Both the position numbers and the translations under genes were made by a program. 26,595 nucleotides of DNA, taken from Clostridium_T sp040217795. GTDB taxonomy: Bacteria; Bacillota; Clostridia; Clostridiales; Clostridiaceae. Where the stretch lies: positions 1-26,595 of the forward strand of contig JBEHWK010000034.1 in assembly GCA_040217795.1 (NCBI GenBank), in the 5' to 3' direction. Numbering within the stretch: the stretch's first letter is position 1; each line of letters opens with the position of its first letter. The notes beneath the pieces were generated by a model, which was not told the origin of the DNA, searched no databases, and saw only the letters and a list, made by a program, of their open reading frames with translations. Positions 1 through 7,998 of the stretch are shown piece by piece.

Positions 1-339
1 TAATTCGTCAAGTCATTATTTAATTTTTTTGCAGGAATTACTGCATATTGAAAGACAAAATGGAAAATTGTATTCGGTATCACTCGAATCTTGTCATATT
101 TTCAAGCTTTGTTTTGCAATTTCTTCACTGTTTCCATAAATTTTTTTGAAAAGTGGAAAAGAGCATCTGCCGGCTAAACAGATACTCTTTGGGGAAAACA
201 TTTGCTTTTAAGATACTTTTCAGTCGCACCCTAATTGGCGATTAATTTTGCGTGATCCTTTTTCTCAGAAATAAATATTTTCGCAAAAATATATTATACA
301 AAAAAACTATACCCAAAATCAGTTTATAGGCATAGTTTA
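1..339. other. Left-edge stretch without a convincing gene
   Basis: No complete gene is visible here. The stretch holds the first copy of the terminator-like hairpin repeat (about 127-197). On the minus strand an open frame of about 35 codons runs from near 105 off the left edge, but it has no good start codon or ribosome binding site, so I do not call it. The rest is AT-rich spacer downstream of the small minus-strand gene that ends at 340. Confidence 0.5.
127..197 (-). repeat. Dispersed hairpin repeat, copy 1 (terminator-like)
   Basis: The stem arms are AAGAGCATCTG (159-169) and CAGATACTCTT (179-189), with a loop containing CCGGCTAAA. Read on the minus strand, the hairpin is followed by CTCTTTTCC and further T-rich sequence, as in an intrinsic terminator. 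It lies 3' of the minus-strand gene ending at 340. The arms, the loop and about 30 bases of flank starting at ACTGTTTCCATAA are shared with the copy at 2422-2497. A third copy at 10974-11010 shares the stem and loop. Confidence 0.75.
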
Positions 340-702
340 TTATTTTATTATTATATCTTTTACTTCTAACTTTCCAAATACTAATGTAATCTTTGATCCT
401 GATTTTATCCTGTTCTCTAAATTTCGGAATAGTAATATCCCTGTACATTGATATCTACGATGTTTTGTTTGTATTGTTCCATACCTGGGAAGTTTCATCA
501 GATAAAATTTTTTCCCACTTTTTTCATCAACTAAATATATATGCTCTCTGCCTTTCACCAGATCAGGTCTGGTTAGTCTATATCTAATATCAATGAAACT
601 CCCCTCTCCGCTTAGTTGAGCCTTTATAATATACAGTTTTTCTCTTTTAAATCTATAAGTTAGCAAGTACCATATCTTCATTAGCCATTTTATAACCTTC
701 AA
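340..702 (-). CDS. Hypothetical protein, 120 aa, downstream of multicopper oxidase
   Basis: I do not recognise this protein. The first ~18 residues are basic and hydrophobic (MKVIKWLMKIWYLL). The rest is rich in alternating polar and hydrophobic residues, suggesting a small beta-rich domain, with the charged stretch LTRPDLVKGREHIYLVDEKS and a C-terminal GSKITLVFGKLEV segment. There is no clear membrane domain and no metal motif. The first start is TTG at 702 with AGGTGG about 6 bases upstream; an ATG at 681 is an alternative that removes seven residues. The gene begins 73 bases after the multicopper oxidase stop on the same strand, with a hairpin between them, so partial co-transcription is possible. 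A functional link is inferred from position only. Repeat copy 1 lies past its 3' end and may terminate it. Confidence 0.6.
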   Translation of the reverse strand: MKVIKWLMKIWYLLTYRFKREKLYIIKAQLSGEGSFIDIRYRLTRPDLVKGREHIYLVDEKSGKKFYLMKLPRYGTIQTKHRRYQCTGILLFRNLENRIKSGSKITLVFGKLEVKDIIIK

Positions 703-722
703 CTAAAACCACCTGCCTAATC

Positions 723-751
723 AAGGGTCCCTATTCAAAATAGGGCCCCTT
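723..751 (-). terminator. Hairpin between multicopper oxidase and the small gene
   Basis: AAGGGTCCCTATT and AATAGGGCCCCTT form a stem of about 12 pairs with one mismatch and a very short loop. On the minus strand no good T-run follows (GATTAGG), so it may be a weak terminator or an RNA-processing hairpin rather than a strong stop. On the plus strand ATTTTAT follows. Confidence 0.5.
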
Positions 752-775
752 ATTTTATCCAATCAATATTAATGT

Positions 776-2344
776 CTAAATACTACCATTCTCAGGATCA
801 CTATTTATATTAACATCATTTTCATAACATTCTTTTGGTGCATCAGTTTGAATAAAAATCAGCTGGCCTCCTGGATAAACCCCATCATTTGTAACTTTAT
901 AGTCATCATGATTGTGAGCTGGATAGAACTGTGGAAAAAACTTATCATCACCCTCAATTCCTTGACATATATCAATATAGTTTACAGTATCAGGATTTAA
1001 GCAATTAACTGGTTCTGTAGGAATGTCAGCAATTGCTTCAGGATCTAACTTAGCTAATTGACAGCAAAGTGATGGAATTTTATTTTGGCCATTAACAATA
1101 TATTCTCTGTATATTGGTCTCTTATCTTCAGCTGTTAATAGTAAGTCATAAGTCTCTCCGGAACCTATAGTTGCTGTAAATCCCATGTTCTGCAATTCAT
1201 GATCCATATGCTCCATATGGCCATTACATTCTAAATGATTTAACTTAGCAGCAATCTTAAGGAATGGACTTGGGTGAGCGTCTTTACCGACAACTGTGAA
1301 ATGCCATCCGTGAATGTGCCAAGGAACAACCTGATAACCTAAATTAATCATCCTTAATAAGAACTTTTCATTTGTTGCTATATGAACATATGATTCATAA
1401 TTAATTTGTGTCAAATTTGAATTACTATCTGATGGAGATGTTTGAGGGTGTGGAAGCAATGTGTCTGGAAATGCACGACCATTAACAAGCCAATAATTTG
1501 GTTTATAATCCACTGCATTGAAATTTGGATCCGCTGTTCTTACTGCTTCATGCCAAACATTATCAACATCTGATAACAGCATTACATACTCTTTATCAAA
1601 ATAGGTGTTTATATCATTATAGGCAAAGTTTCTATTAGTAGCAGTTGTTGGAATCTGATGTTGACACTCACAGTCTAAATACCATGTTCCTTTTTTATCT
1701 TGAGTAATACCTGCTTTTTCTAGACTCTTCTTTGAAGGATAGATAACTAATGCTCCATACATCCCCATCTGAACGTGTTCAGAAGCCTCTACATGACAAT
1801 GATACATATAGGTTCCCGGATGTTCAGGTTCAAAGAAATAAGTTGCATTAGGTGGTTCTTCTTTCGGATCCATCCACATGGGTACTCCAAAGGATGTCTC
1901 TGGAAAACCATCTAGTTGTGTTGCTACATGTGCTCCATGAAGATGCACAGTGTGTGGGTCCATTAGATCTGGTCTGCACTTCATACCGAGGTTAATAAGT
2001 GTAATATAAATTCGGTCTCCAACTTCTCCCCAAATCATAGGAGCTGGGACTGTTGCCTTACCTCTTAAATTAAATAAAGACTGCCTATTGCTACAATCCG
2101 TCCAATCAAGCGCACAGTTCTCATACTCCACATTACATCTATCTATGACCTGATAAAGTCCACCAGTAAAACCAAAAACATAAACTAATTGTCTATCTTC
2201 ACGGCAGAAATCAGGGCCCAAATCAGGGCATGAACCAGGGCCAGGGCATGAATCAGGTGTATTTGGCGGGCAAGTAATATCAGGTGCTTTTGGTAACCAA
2301 ATAAAACCATCGGTCGCCAGTAAAACATAGTGTCTTATTGCCAT
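776..2344 (-). CDS. Two-domain multicopper oxidase, Cys/Pro-rich N-terminus
   Basis: This is a copper oxidase of the cupredoxin superfamily, 522 residues. All four HxH motifs of a trinuclear copper centre are present: HLHG (about 134-137), HCH (182-184), HIHG in PWHIHGWHF in the second domain, and HNH in PAHNHDDYKVTNDG near the C-terminus. The type 1 copper ligands sit in domain 1: Cys183, His190 and probably axial Met195, so the layout is that of a two-domain oxidase, not a three-domain laccase. A His/Met-rich insert (CNGHMEHMDHELQNM) could bind extra copper. Residues 25-47 are Cys/Pro-rich with repeated CP/GP units; no signal peptide is visible. ATG at 2344 has AAGGAG 10 bases upstream. The substrate is unknown: metal ion or phenol oxidation is typical of the family. 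A spore-coat role is only a guess. Confidence 0.88.
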   Translation of the reverse strand: MAIRHYVLLATDGFIWLPKAPDITCPPNTPDSCPGPGSCPDLGPDFCREDRQLVYVFGFTGGLYQVIDRCNVEYENCALDWTDCSNRQSLFNLRGKATVPAPMIWGEVGDRIYITLINLGMKCRPDLMDPHTVHLHGAHVATQLDGFPETSFGVPMWMDPKEEPPNATYFFEPEHPGTYMYHCHVEASEHVQMGMYGALVIYPSKKSLEKAGITQDKKGTWYLDCECQHQIPTTATNRNFAYNDINTYFDKEYVMLLSDVDNVWHEAVRTADPNFNAVDYKPNYWLVNGRAFPDTLLPHPQTSPSDSNSNLTQINYESYVHIATNEKFLLRMINLGYQVVPWHIHGWHFTVVGKDAHPSPFLKIAAKLNHLECNGHMEHMDHELQNMGFTATIGSGETYDLLLTAEDKRPIYREYIVNGQNKIPSLCCQLAKLDPEAIADIPTEPVNCLNPDTVNYIDICQGIEGDDKFFPQFYPAHNHDDYKVTNDGVYPGGQLIFIQTDAPKECYENDVNINSDPENGSI

Positions 2345-2421
2345 ATATAATCAACTCCTTAATAACACGATATGAACATTAAGTACTCAATGTTACTTTT
2401 GGAAGACTAATTATATACATT

Positions 2422-2497
2422 ACTGTTTCCATAATTTTCTTTTGAAAAATAGAAAAGAGCACCTGCCGGCAAAACAGATACTCTTCAGGAGAATTAT
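2422..2497 (-). repeat. Dispersed hairpin repeat, copy 2 (terminator-like)
   Basis: Stem arms AAGAGCACCTG (2455-2465) and CAGATACTCTT (2475-2485) enclose CCGGCAAAA. It sits directly 3' of the ATPase remnant ending at 2508 and about 80 bases 5' of the multicopper oxidase start. It may terminate the upstream minus-strand defence operon. Together with copy 1 it forms a direct repeat bracketing the oxidase and the small gene (about 200-2420). Confidence 0.75.
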
Positions 2498-2507
2498 TCC
2501 GGCAGCA

Positions 2508-2932
2508 TCAATACTCATCCATCAGGAGGAAATCTGCAAGATTCTTGTGCTTTATCCGCTGAATATTGTCACTCCAAAACTCATCCATAGTTACAACATA
2601 TTTAGGATAATGGTCTCTTACTTCCAGTAAGGCATTGAATTCCCTGTCTATTGTTTCCTTAGAATCTCCCAATAGATAAGAAACCTGTACATAAACTTTC
2701 TGCTCTTTTTTTTCAGCAATAAAGTCTATTTCCTTATTGTCCAACTTACCTACAAAAACACTATACCCTCTTCTTTTTAATTCCAGCATAATAATATTTT
2801 CGAGGACTCCTGAAATATCCCTGTCTTTATAACCCATAACAGAATACTTCAAGGACTGATCGGCAATAACAACAACCTGGAATTTGAACCTGTCAGATAA
2901 ATATCTGCTTCAAAATCAACTAAACATTTATT
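2508..2932 (-). pseudogene. Decayed AAA-ATPase/DUF4143 gene remnant
   Basis: The 3' part (TTG at 2852 to 2508, 114 residues) matches the C-terminal PD-(D/E)XK-like DUF4143 region of AAA_14 ATPases: GVLENIIMLELKRRGYSVFVGK, then NKEIDFIAEK with the nuclease-fold Asp, then YVQVSY. Just upstream, in another frame (2876-2932), DFEADIYLTGSNSR can be read, which is the family's Walker B/sensor stretch in the middle of the ATPase domain. The Walker A half and the ATPase-DUF4143 linker are missing, and the two pieces are out of frame. Intact members have about 400 residues. This is a remnant with an internal deletion and a lost 5' end. It lies between jetD and repeat copy 2; any expression of the 114-residue piece would need the TTG. 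Confidence 0.8.
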
Positions 2933-2994
2933 CTTATATTACTTGAAACAAAGGTTTGCCAGTCTATTTGCCGATTAACTTATACAAATCCAAT

Positions 2995-4185
2995 CTACCC
3001 AAACCACTCCTGCTCCAGCTTCACATTTTCTTCAAGCATATATTTAAAGACCTCTGAAAACTTTTTGTAAAAATCATCCTTAAGCATTTCTTCTAAAGTC
3101 TTTCTGTCATTCTGTGTCAGCTCTTTGCAAAAGCTTCTGCCTTCCATTAATGTTTTCAAATCCATATTATACGCCATAAAATCTATTCCGGTTTTCTCTA
3201 TTAAATGCTTAAGAATTTTAAATCCGCCGCAATCTATATCGCCAAAATGACAGAAGGTTTTTGACTGGTTATTCAGTTTGATTTTCTTAAGGAGCTCCCG
3301 TCTTGCCTTGTTGTGGAAACCTCCCAGATATATGCTGAAATAATCAGGTTCCTTAAAGGTATTGAATGTAGTGAGATTTTCTATGGTTATTATCTTTGAA
3401 TTATCAATCTCTATATTTTCTATTTCTTTCAGTTCCATTGAACTTATGCCAATGCCAAATTTCAATTCTGATATATCTAAAAGAGTATTATTCAGTTTTA
3501 TTTTTGCATTTCCTTTGAAATGGACATAGCTTGGGTTGCTAAGTATATTTAACTCTTCCAGAGTCAGAGTATCTTCATTTGAGAAGTCCTTTAATATCCT
3601 CAGAACCTTTCCTTCAATGGCTTCAAATTTCTTGGAATCTCCAAATACCTTCATGGAGAAGTTCCTTTTGAAGATTTCATCTTCCTGAACTGTTACATTT
3701 TTAAGTGCCAGCAGTATATTATTGCATTCATTCAGGTTTTCAATATCCAGATACTTTTTTACGGATGCTTTTTCTTCTAATCTTTCAATCATCCTCCTGC
3801 AAAACTCACCGAGAATAGATTCTTCTTTTTCATACTTCTTCAGAAGAAAACTACACTGCTCTTCATTATTTAGTTTTGGGATTCTGTTGAGGAATTTATA
3901 GACATCCTCCAAAGTGCTTAAATTTAAATTTATTTTTTTCATCAGATGGCTTTCATAGCCTTTTCCATATTCTATAGTGATGAGATTAAGAGCCTGCAGC
4001 TCCTTTGCACCTTGGTCTATTTCCTCTTTTTTCAGATAATCAGTCTCGTCGAAATAATCCTTAAGAGTTTTTGGTGTAACATTTAAGGATATTTTTCTTG
4101 TATTCTGAGAAGTTCCCTTATATAGAGAACTTCTTTCATATTGATTAATCAGATTATTAAGTATTTCTTCCTTGTACTTTTTCAT
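2995..4185 (-). CDS. jetD: Wadjet protein JetD (Toprim-like nuclease subunit)
   Basis: This is the nuclease subunit of the Wadjet anti-plasmid system, 396 residues. The N-terminal two thirds form the arm region that contacts the SMC-like core. The C-terminal third is a DUF2220/Toprim domain with Glu269 (ENLTTF) and the DxD pair Asp316/Asp318 in CHFGDIDCGG, the metal-binding residues expected for DNA cleavage. ATG at 4185 has GAGGG 8 bases upstream and overlaps the 3' end of jetC by 29 bases, so translation is probably coupled. It is the last gene of the operon; the ATPase remnant and a terminator-like repeat follow. In studied Wadjet systems JetD cuts plasmid DNA after the JetABC motor has extruded it. 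All key residues look intact. Confidence 0.9.
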   Translation of the reverse strand: MKKYKEEILNNLINQYERSSLYKGTSQNTRKISLNVTPKTLKDYFDETDYLKKEEIDQGAKELQALNLITIEYGKGYESHLMKKINLNLSTLEDVYKFLNRIPKLNNEEQCSFLLKKYEKEESILGEFCRRMIERLEEKASVKKYLDIENLNECNNILLALKNVTVQEDEIFKRNFSMKVFGDSKKFEAIEGKVLRILKDFSNEDTLTLEELNILSNPSYVHFKGNAKIKLNNTLLDISELKFGIGISSMELKEIENIEIDNSKIITIENLTTFNTFKEPDYFSIYLGGFHNKARRELLKKIKLNNQSKTFCHFGDIDCGGFKILKHLIEKTGIDFMAYNMDLKTLMEGRSFCKELTQNDRKTLEEMLKDDFYKKFSEVFKYMLEENVKLEQEWFG

Positions 4186-7100
4186 TCTTATATCCCTCGA
4201 TTAAGCTGTAGTCTTCCCCTTTAATAGTTAATAAAACAGTATTTACAAAAGGTGCAATGGTATCTATCTTTTGCGGCGGTGCCGCTATTATCAGCTGAAG
4301 CGGAAGTTTGTTGAAGAATTCCATCATGGCTACGATTCTATTTTCATCCATTTTGTCAAAGGCTTCATCAAACAGTATCAGCCCTATAGGTTCTGAATTT
4401 GTAGGCATTGAGTAAAGCTGCTTAAAGGATGCTGCCATGGCCACATAGTAAGGGGTCTGGGTTTCTCCTCCGCTTTTCTCTTTGCACACCTTTGAAAATA
4501 ATGAATGTTCTCCGTTTGAATGCTTTATTTTTATATCGTAATTCATATAGGTCCTGTAATCTGTGAATTTTTTAAGCTCCTGGTCTTCTTTTTCCCCGTC
4601 TATGGTAAGTTTATCAAAAAGCTCCTCTAAAACCTCTTTATATCTGTCTTCATATTCCTGGGTAAATAGTGTATACCCTTCCCCTAAATTCCTGTCATCG
4701 GTTATCATTTCATAATACTTGTTGATCCTGGCATCTTTACTTTTTTCAATTTTAAACTCATATTCTTCACTGCCGAATTTAACACCTGTAAGAGCTTTGT
4801 TTAACTCTCTGAATTCTTTTTTTGCAACAGATATATTCTCGTTTATTCTTGATATGAAATGTTCCCTGAATTCCTGTTCAGCTCGTTCTTTAGCCTTCTT
4901 AACATTATCCTCATATTCTATGATGGTGCTTTTTCTGAGCTTTTCAAATTCAGCCAGGAAACTTTTAATTCCCTCTTCTCCGTATGCTGCGCCAAATTCA
5001 TAATCCCTGTTATATTGAAATTGTATTTCTTTCAGTTCCTGAAGCCTGTTTACTCTTCTTGATTCATTGTTATTTCTTGAGATGGTAAAACTGTTTTTAA
5101 TGACTTCCAATGCTCTTGTTTTTCTCTCCAGCTCCACTCTTCTTTCAGCTTCTTCAAACACAGCTGCATTTTGTAAAGCAAGCCCTTTTAAATCTTCTTC
5201 TTTTCTTTCCAGATAATAATTTTTTCTGTCCTTATTTTCATTATAATGCCTCACATCGCTTTCCCATGAGGCTATGTTTTTTATAATTTCATCCTTTTCA
5301 GAATTAAGCTTTTCAATTTCCTTTTTTACTTCCTCTAATTTCAAACTCAGCTCTATAAAGGTATTATCCTTGCTTAGGCTTTCTTTTTCATTTAACAGGG
5401 ACTCCAAAGCTGACATTTCCAGCTTTTCTTCTCTTACAATATAGGCGTCTTCACTTATTCTGTCCAACTTGTTTTCTTTGATAATGTTTATTTCTTTTTC
5501 CAGGTCCTTTTTCTTTTCTGACAGTTCACTAATGGTGTTTTTTAGAATTTCTCTTTTTTCTTTAAATTCCTCAAGCTGAATTTTGTATGCTTCCTCCCCT
5601 ATATAAGGTCTTCTGTAAACCTCAGGATCTATGGCTCTTGCCACATGATTCTTATAAACCATACATTCAGGAGTGATGGCAGTTCTATGTTGTTTAAGTT
5701 TGTCTATATCTTCCTCTCTTGTTACCTTACCTAAAATCATGTTGATAAATCTCTTTGCATCTCTGCTTTTTGAGGAAACCACTGCCCCCAGGGAATTAAC
5801 ATGAACCTCATCATAATTATCAAGCTTCAATGTATTTATCAGTCCTACGGAATGCAGCCCGTTCTTTCTTTTTAATCTGTCATATACAGAAAGAGCCTTA
5901 TCAAAGTTGCTTCCTTCCACTAAAAGATAGAATCTCTGAGTGTTCAGATATCCTTCAACAGCATTTTTCCACTTTGGATCTGTAATCTCCAAAACTTCAC
6001 ACAGGATTTTCGGCTCATCCTTTATTCCTAAAAGCTTAAAATCATTTGATATCTCTTGTTTGAGAATTGTTACATTCTGCGGATACTGAAGATTTCTCTT
6101 TTCAAGCTCCTTTATACTCTCATCCGCTTCCTTAAGCTCCTGATTTTTTCTGGTAATTTCAAACTGGTATTTTGCCTGTTCCATTAAAGAAGTGTCTTTT
6201 CTGTTATCCAGTTTTTCATATAAAGATTTTGCAAGGTTTGTGAAGCCCTCCAATTCTTCAATGATATTTTTAGAGAAGCTTAAGAAGGTATTAATATCAA
6301 CTGACTCTATTCCAAGCTCTCTCAATTTTTGAAGTCTTCTTTCTTCTTCCTTCAGCTTATTTATAAATTCTTTTTTCTTCCTGTCTATCCTCTCTAAAGT
6401 GCTTTTCTTTTCAGTTATCTTTCTGTTTATATCATTTAAAGCTATAAAATTGTCATTTGTATTTAATGTTGTCTGAATATTATTTCTGACATCCTCTTTA
6501 TGGGCTATTCTGTTATTAAGCTCTCCCTGATACTTTTCCTTTATGCTTATTTCATTTTCTGTTTTCTTAATCTTTTCTTCCAGCAGCTTTATTTCTTCCT
6601 TCACTATCTCTCTTTCAGTAATATCTATTATGAAAGAATGAAGATTTACATTGCTCACTGCCTTTTGGTACTCTTCATAGCTGTTTTTGATTTTTTCAAG
6701 CTTTTCCAGCCTTCTTCTTACATCATCAACCAGCTCCTGGCACTCTTTATAAGTTCTTATATTTTCCCTGAGGTTGTCTATGCTCAGTTCCTTTTCTTCC
6801 AATATATACTGGTAAACAAAATCCTTAACATCTGTAATGGGCTTAAATGCCAAAGCCTTAGGCAAAAGCTCATTAAATTTATCACCTATTCTGCCAAACT
6901 TGTTAAGAAAGTCTTTTCGTGCGTCTCCGTAGTTTGTGTAAGCCTGAATGCTCTTGTTTCTATGGGAAAGTCTGAACTTTGAGATATCTGACGGTATCCC
7001 GTTATCTATGCAGCTCAAATCACTCAATGTATTTTTTTCAATTCTATAGAACATTACTTTTTCAGAGGTTTCAGAGGAAGAATCGATCACTGCCCCTATC

Positions 7101-7414
7101 ACAAAGTAATTTTTTCTGCTTTCTTCGTAAAACTCAAGGGCTATATGGGATGTTATGTCACCGTTCCTGAGATATTCACTGCCTTCCCTCCCAATCTTGT
7201 ATCTTACATAGCCGGTAAGATTTCTTTTGGAATTTTCATTTGCAGCTTTATTAAAATGAGTCTTGCTGCAGGTTAAAACAAACTGTATTGCATCAAGTAC
7301 AGTAGATTTTCCTGCCCCGTTTTCTCCTGAAAGCAATACAGAATTATTTATATCTATTGATTCATCTACGAAGGCATGCCAGTTAATAAGTCTCATCCCC
7401 GTCAGTTTCTTCAT
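4157..7414 (-). CDS. jetC: Wadjet protein JetC (SMC-like ATPase)
   Basis: This is the motor of the Wadjet complex, 1085 residues, related to MukB/MksB and SbcC-type SMC proteins. Walker A is GENGAGKST at 30-38, directly after the typical opening MRLINWHAF. Long Glu/Lys-rich coiled coils flank a central hinge-like globular region (about 470-610, from DPKWKNAVEGYLNTQRFYLL). The ABC signature SGGETQT is at 981-987 and Walker B LILFDE at 1012-1017, followed by a D-loop-like AFDKMD. ATG at 7414 has AAGGAGG nine bases upstream and overlaps the end of jetB by 32 bases. It forms a complex with the kleisin JetA and JetB and uses ATP to extrude DNA loops on circular plasmids. The reading frame is intact. 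Confidence 0.93.
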   Translation of the reverse strand: MKKLTGMRLINWHAFVDESIDINNSVLLSGENGAGKSTVLDAIQFVLTCSKTHFNKAANENSKRNLTGYVRYKIGREGSEYLRNGDITSHIALEFYEESRKNYFVIGAVIDSSSETSEKVMFYRIEKNTLSDLSCIDNGIPSDISKFRLSHRNKSIQAYTNYGDARKDFLNKFGRIGDKFNELLPKALAFKPITDVKDFVYQYILEEKELSIDNLRENIRTYKECQELVDDVRRRLEKLEKIKNSYEEYQKAVSNVNLHSFIIDITEREIVKEEIKLLEEKIKKTENEISIKEKYQGELNNRIAHKEDVRNNIQTTLNTNDNFIALNDINRKITEKKSTLERIDRKKKEFINKLKEEERRLQKLRELGIESVDINTFLSFSKNIIEELEGFTNLAKSLYEKLDNRKDTSLMEQAKYQFEITRKNQELKEADESIKELEKRNLQYPQNVTILKQEISNDFKLLGIKDEPKILCEVLEITDPKWKNAVEGYLNTQRFYLLVEGSNFDKALSVYDRLKRKNGLHSVGLINTLKLDNYDEVHVNSLGAVVSSKSRDAKRFINMILGKVTREEDIDKLKQHRTAITPECMVYKNHVARAIDPEVYRRPYIGEEAYKIQLEEFKEKREILKNTISELSEKKKDLEKEINIIKENKLDRISEDAYIVREEKLEMSALESLLNEKESLSKDNTFIELSLKLEEVKKEIEKLNSEKDEIIKNIASWESDVRHYNENKDRKNYYLERKEEDLKGLALQNAAVFEEAERRVELERKTRALEVIKNSFTISRNNNESRRVNRLQELKEIQFQYNRDYEFGAAYGEEGIKSFLAEFEKLRKSTIIEYEDNVKKAKERAEQEFREHFISRINENISVAKKEFRELNKALTGVKFGSEEYEFKIEKSKDARINKYYEMITDDRNLGEGYTLFTQEYEDRYKEVLEELFDKLTIDGEKEDQELKKFTDYRTYMNYDIKIKHSNGEHSLFSKVCKEKSGGETQTPYYVAMAASFKQLYSMPTNSEPIGLILFDEAFDKMDENRIVAMMEFFNKLPLQLIIAAPPQKIDTIAPFVNTVLLTIKGEDYSLIEGYKNEKVQGRNT

Positions 7415-7997
7415 CTTCCTTAACCTCCTTTCTCTTATAGGTGTTCAATTTTTCATATACCTTCGTAATATCCTCCATTCTTACAGCCATAAGTATCGAC
7501 GGATATATTATTATTCTGGAATCTCCCAACGTCATGTTGGAGTCAAGATTTTGTATTATGTTGAATTTCTTTAATGTTCTTAAGGATTCAAGAAGCTTTG
7601 TCTTATCAACAATCTTATCCTGAAACTCCAAAGCCAGAAATTTATCCTGAATATCGGATATCTGTATCATGATATCCTCTGCAAGACTCAGTTCCTCCAT
7701 CTTCTCATGGTAAAGTATCCTGAGTATCAAAAGCATAATGCTGTCTATAAGCTTTAAATTCACCTTGTTATTGTTGAATTTATTTGTAAGCTGGGCAACC
7801 CCCATAGATTTATTAAGCTCAATTTCATAGCCCAACAGGTCCAGATACTCATTTAACGGCTCCAAATTACTTTCTATAAAATAATATTCACTTTTTGTAT
7901 CCTCTTTTTTCTTGCATATAAAGCATACACTCAACAGCTTATTGCATACCTTTTTAAAAGTTTCTTTATTTTTAATATTAAATTCTTCTACTCTCAA
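7383..7997 (-). CDS. jetB: Wadjet protein JetB (DUF4194, winged-helix partner)
   Basis: This 204-residue protein resembles DUF4194/JetB, the MukE-like winged-helix subunit that binds the kleisin. The helical stretch LIDSIMLLILRILYHEK and the later KLLESLRTLKKFNIIQ are typical of the family, and the C-terminus is acidic (KEDEETDGDETY). The frame is open back to a TTG at 8021, but I choose the TTG at 7997: GGAGG lies 10 bases upstream, and this start is one base after the jetA stop. The 3' end overlaps jetC by 32 bases. The call rests on family resemblance and on the fixed jetABCD gene order. Confidence 0.85.
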   Translation of the reverse strand: MRVEEFNIKNKETFKKVCNKLLSVCFICKKKEDTKSEYYFIESNLEPLNEYLDLLGYEIELNKSMGVAQLTNKFNNNKVNLKLIDSIMLLILRILYHEKMEELSLAEDIMIQISDIQDKFLALEFQDKIVDKTKLLESLRTLKKFNIIQNLDSNMTLGDSRIIIYPSILMAVRMEDITKVYEKLNTYKRKEVKEDEETDGDETY

Positions 7998-7998
7998 G

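Noticed and set aside
1..105. Minus-strand open frame running off the left edge
   Set aside because: About 35 codons, no start codon with a ribosome binding site, no recognisable motif.
242..448. 68-codon minus-strand open frame overlapping the 3' part of the small unknown gene
   Set aside because: Another frame of the same strand, with basic low-complexity translation and no ribosome binding site; the 120-residue frame is better supported.
2366..2393. Possible sigma-K promoter (AC, 17 bases, CATATCGTG) before the multicopper oxidase
   Set aside because: One mismatch in the -10 element, and the transcript would start right at the ribosome binding site, leaving no room for a leader.
6500..6982. 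160-codon plus-strand open frame opposite jetC
   Set aside because: It is the complement of a coiled-coil coding region; it has a hydrophobic low-complexity translation, no ribosome binding site and no family match.
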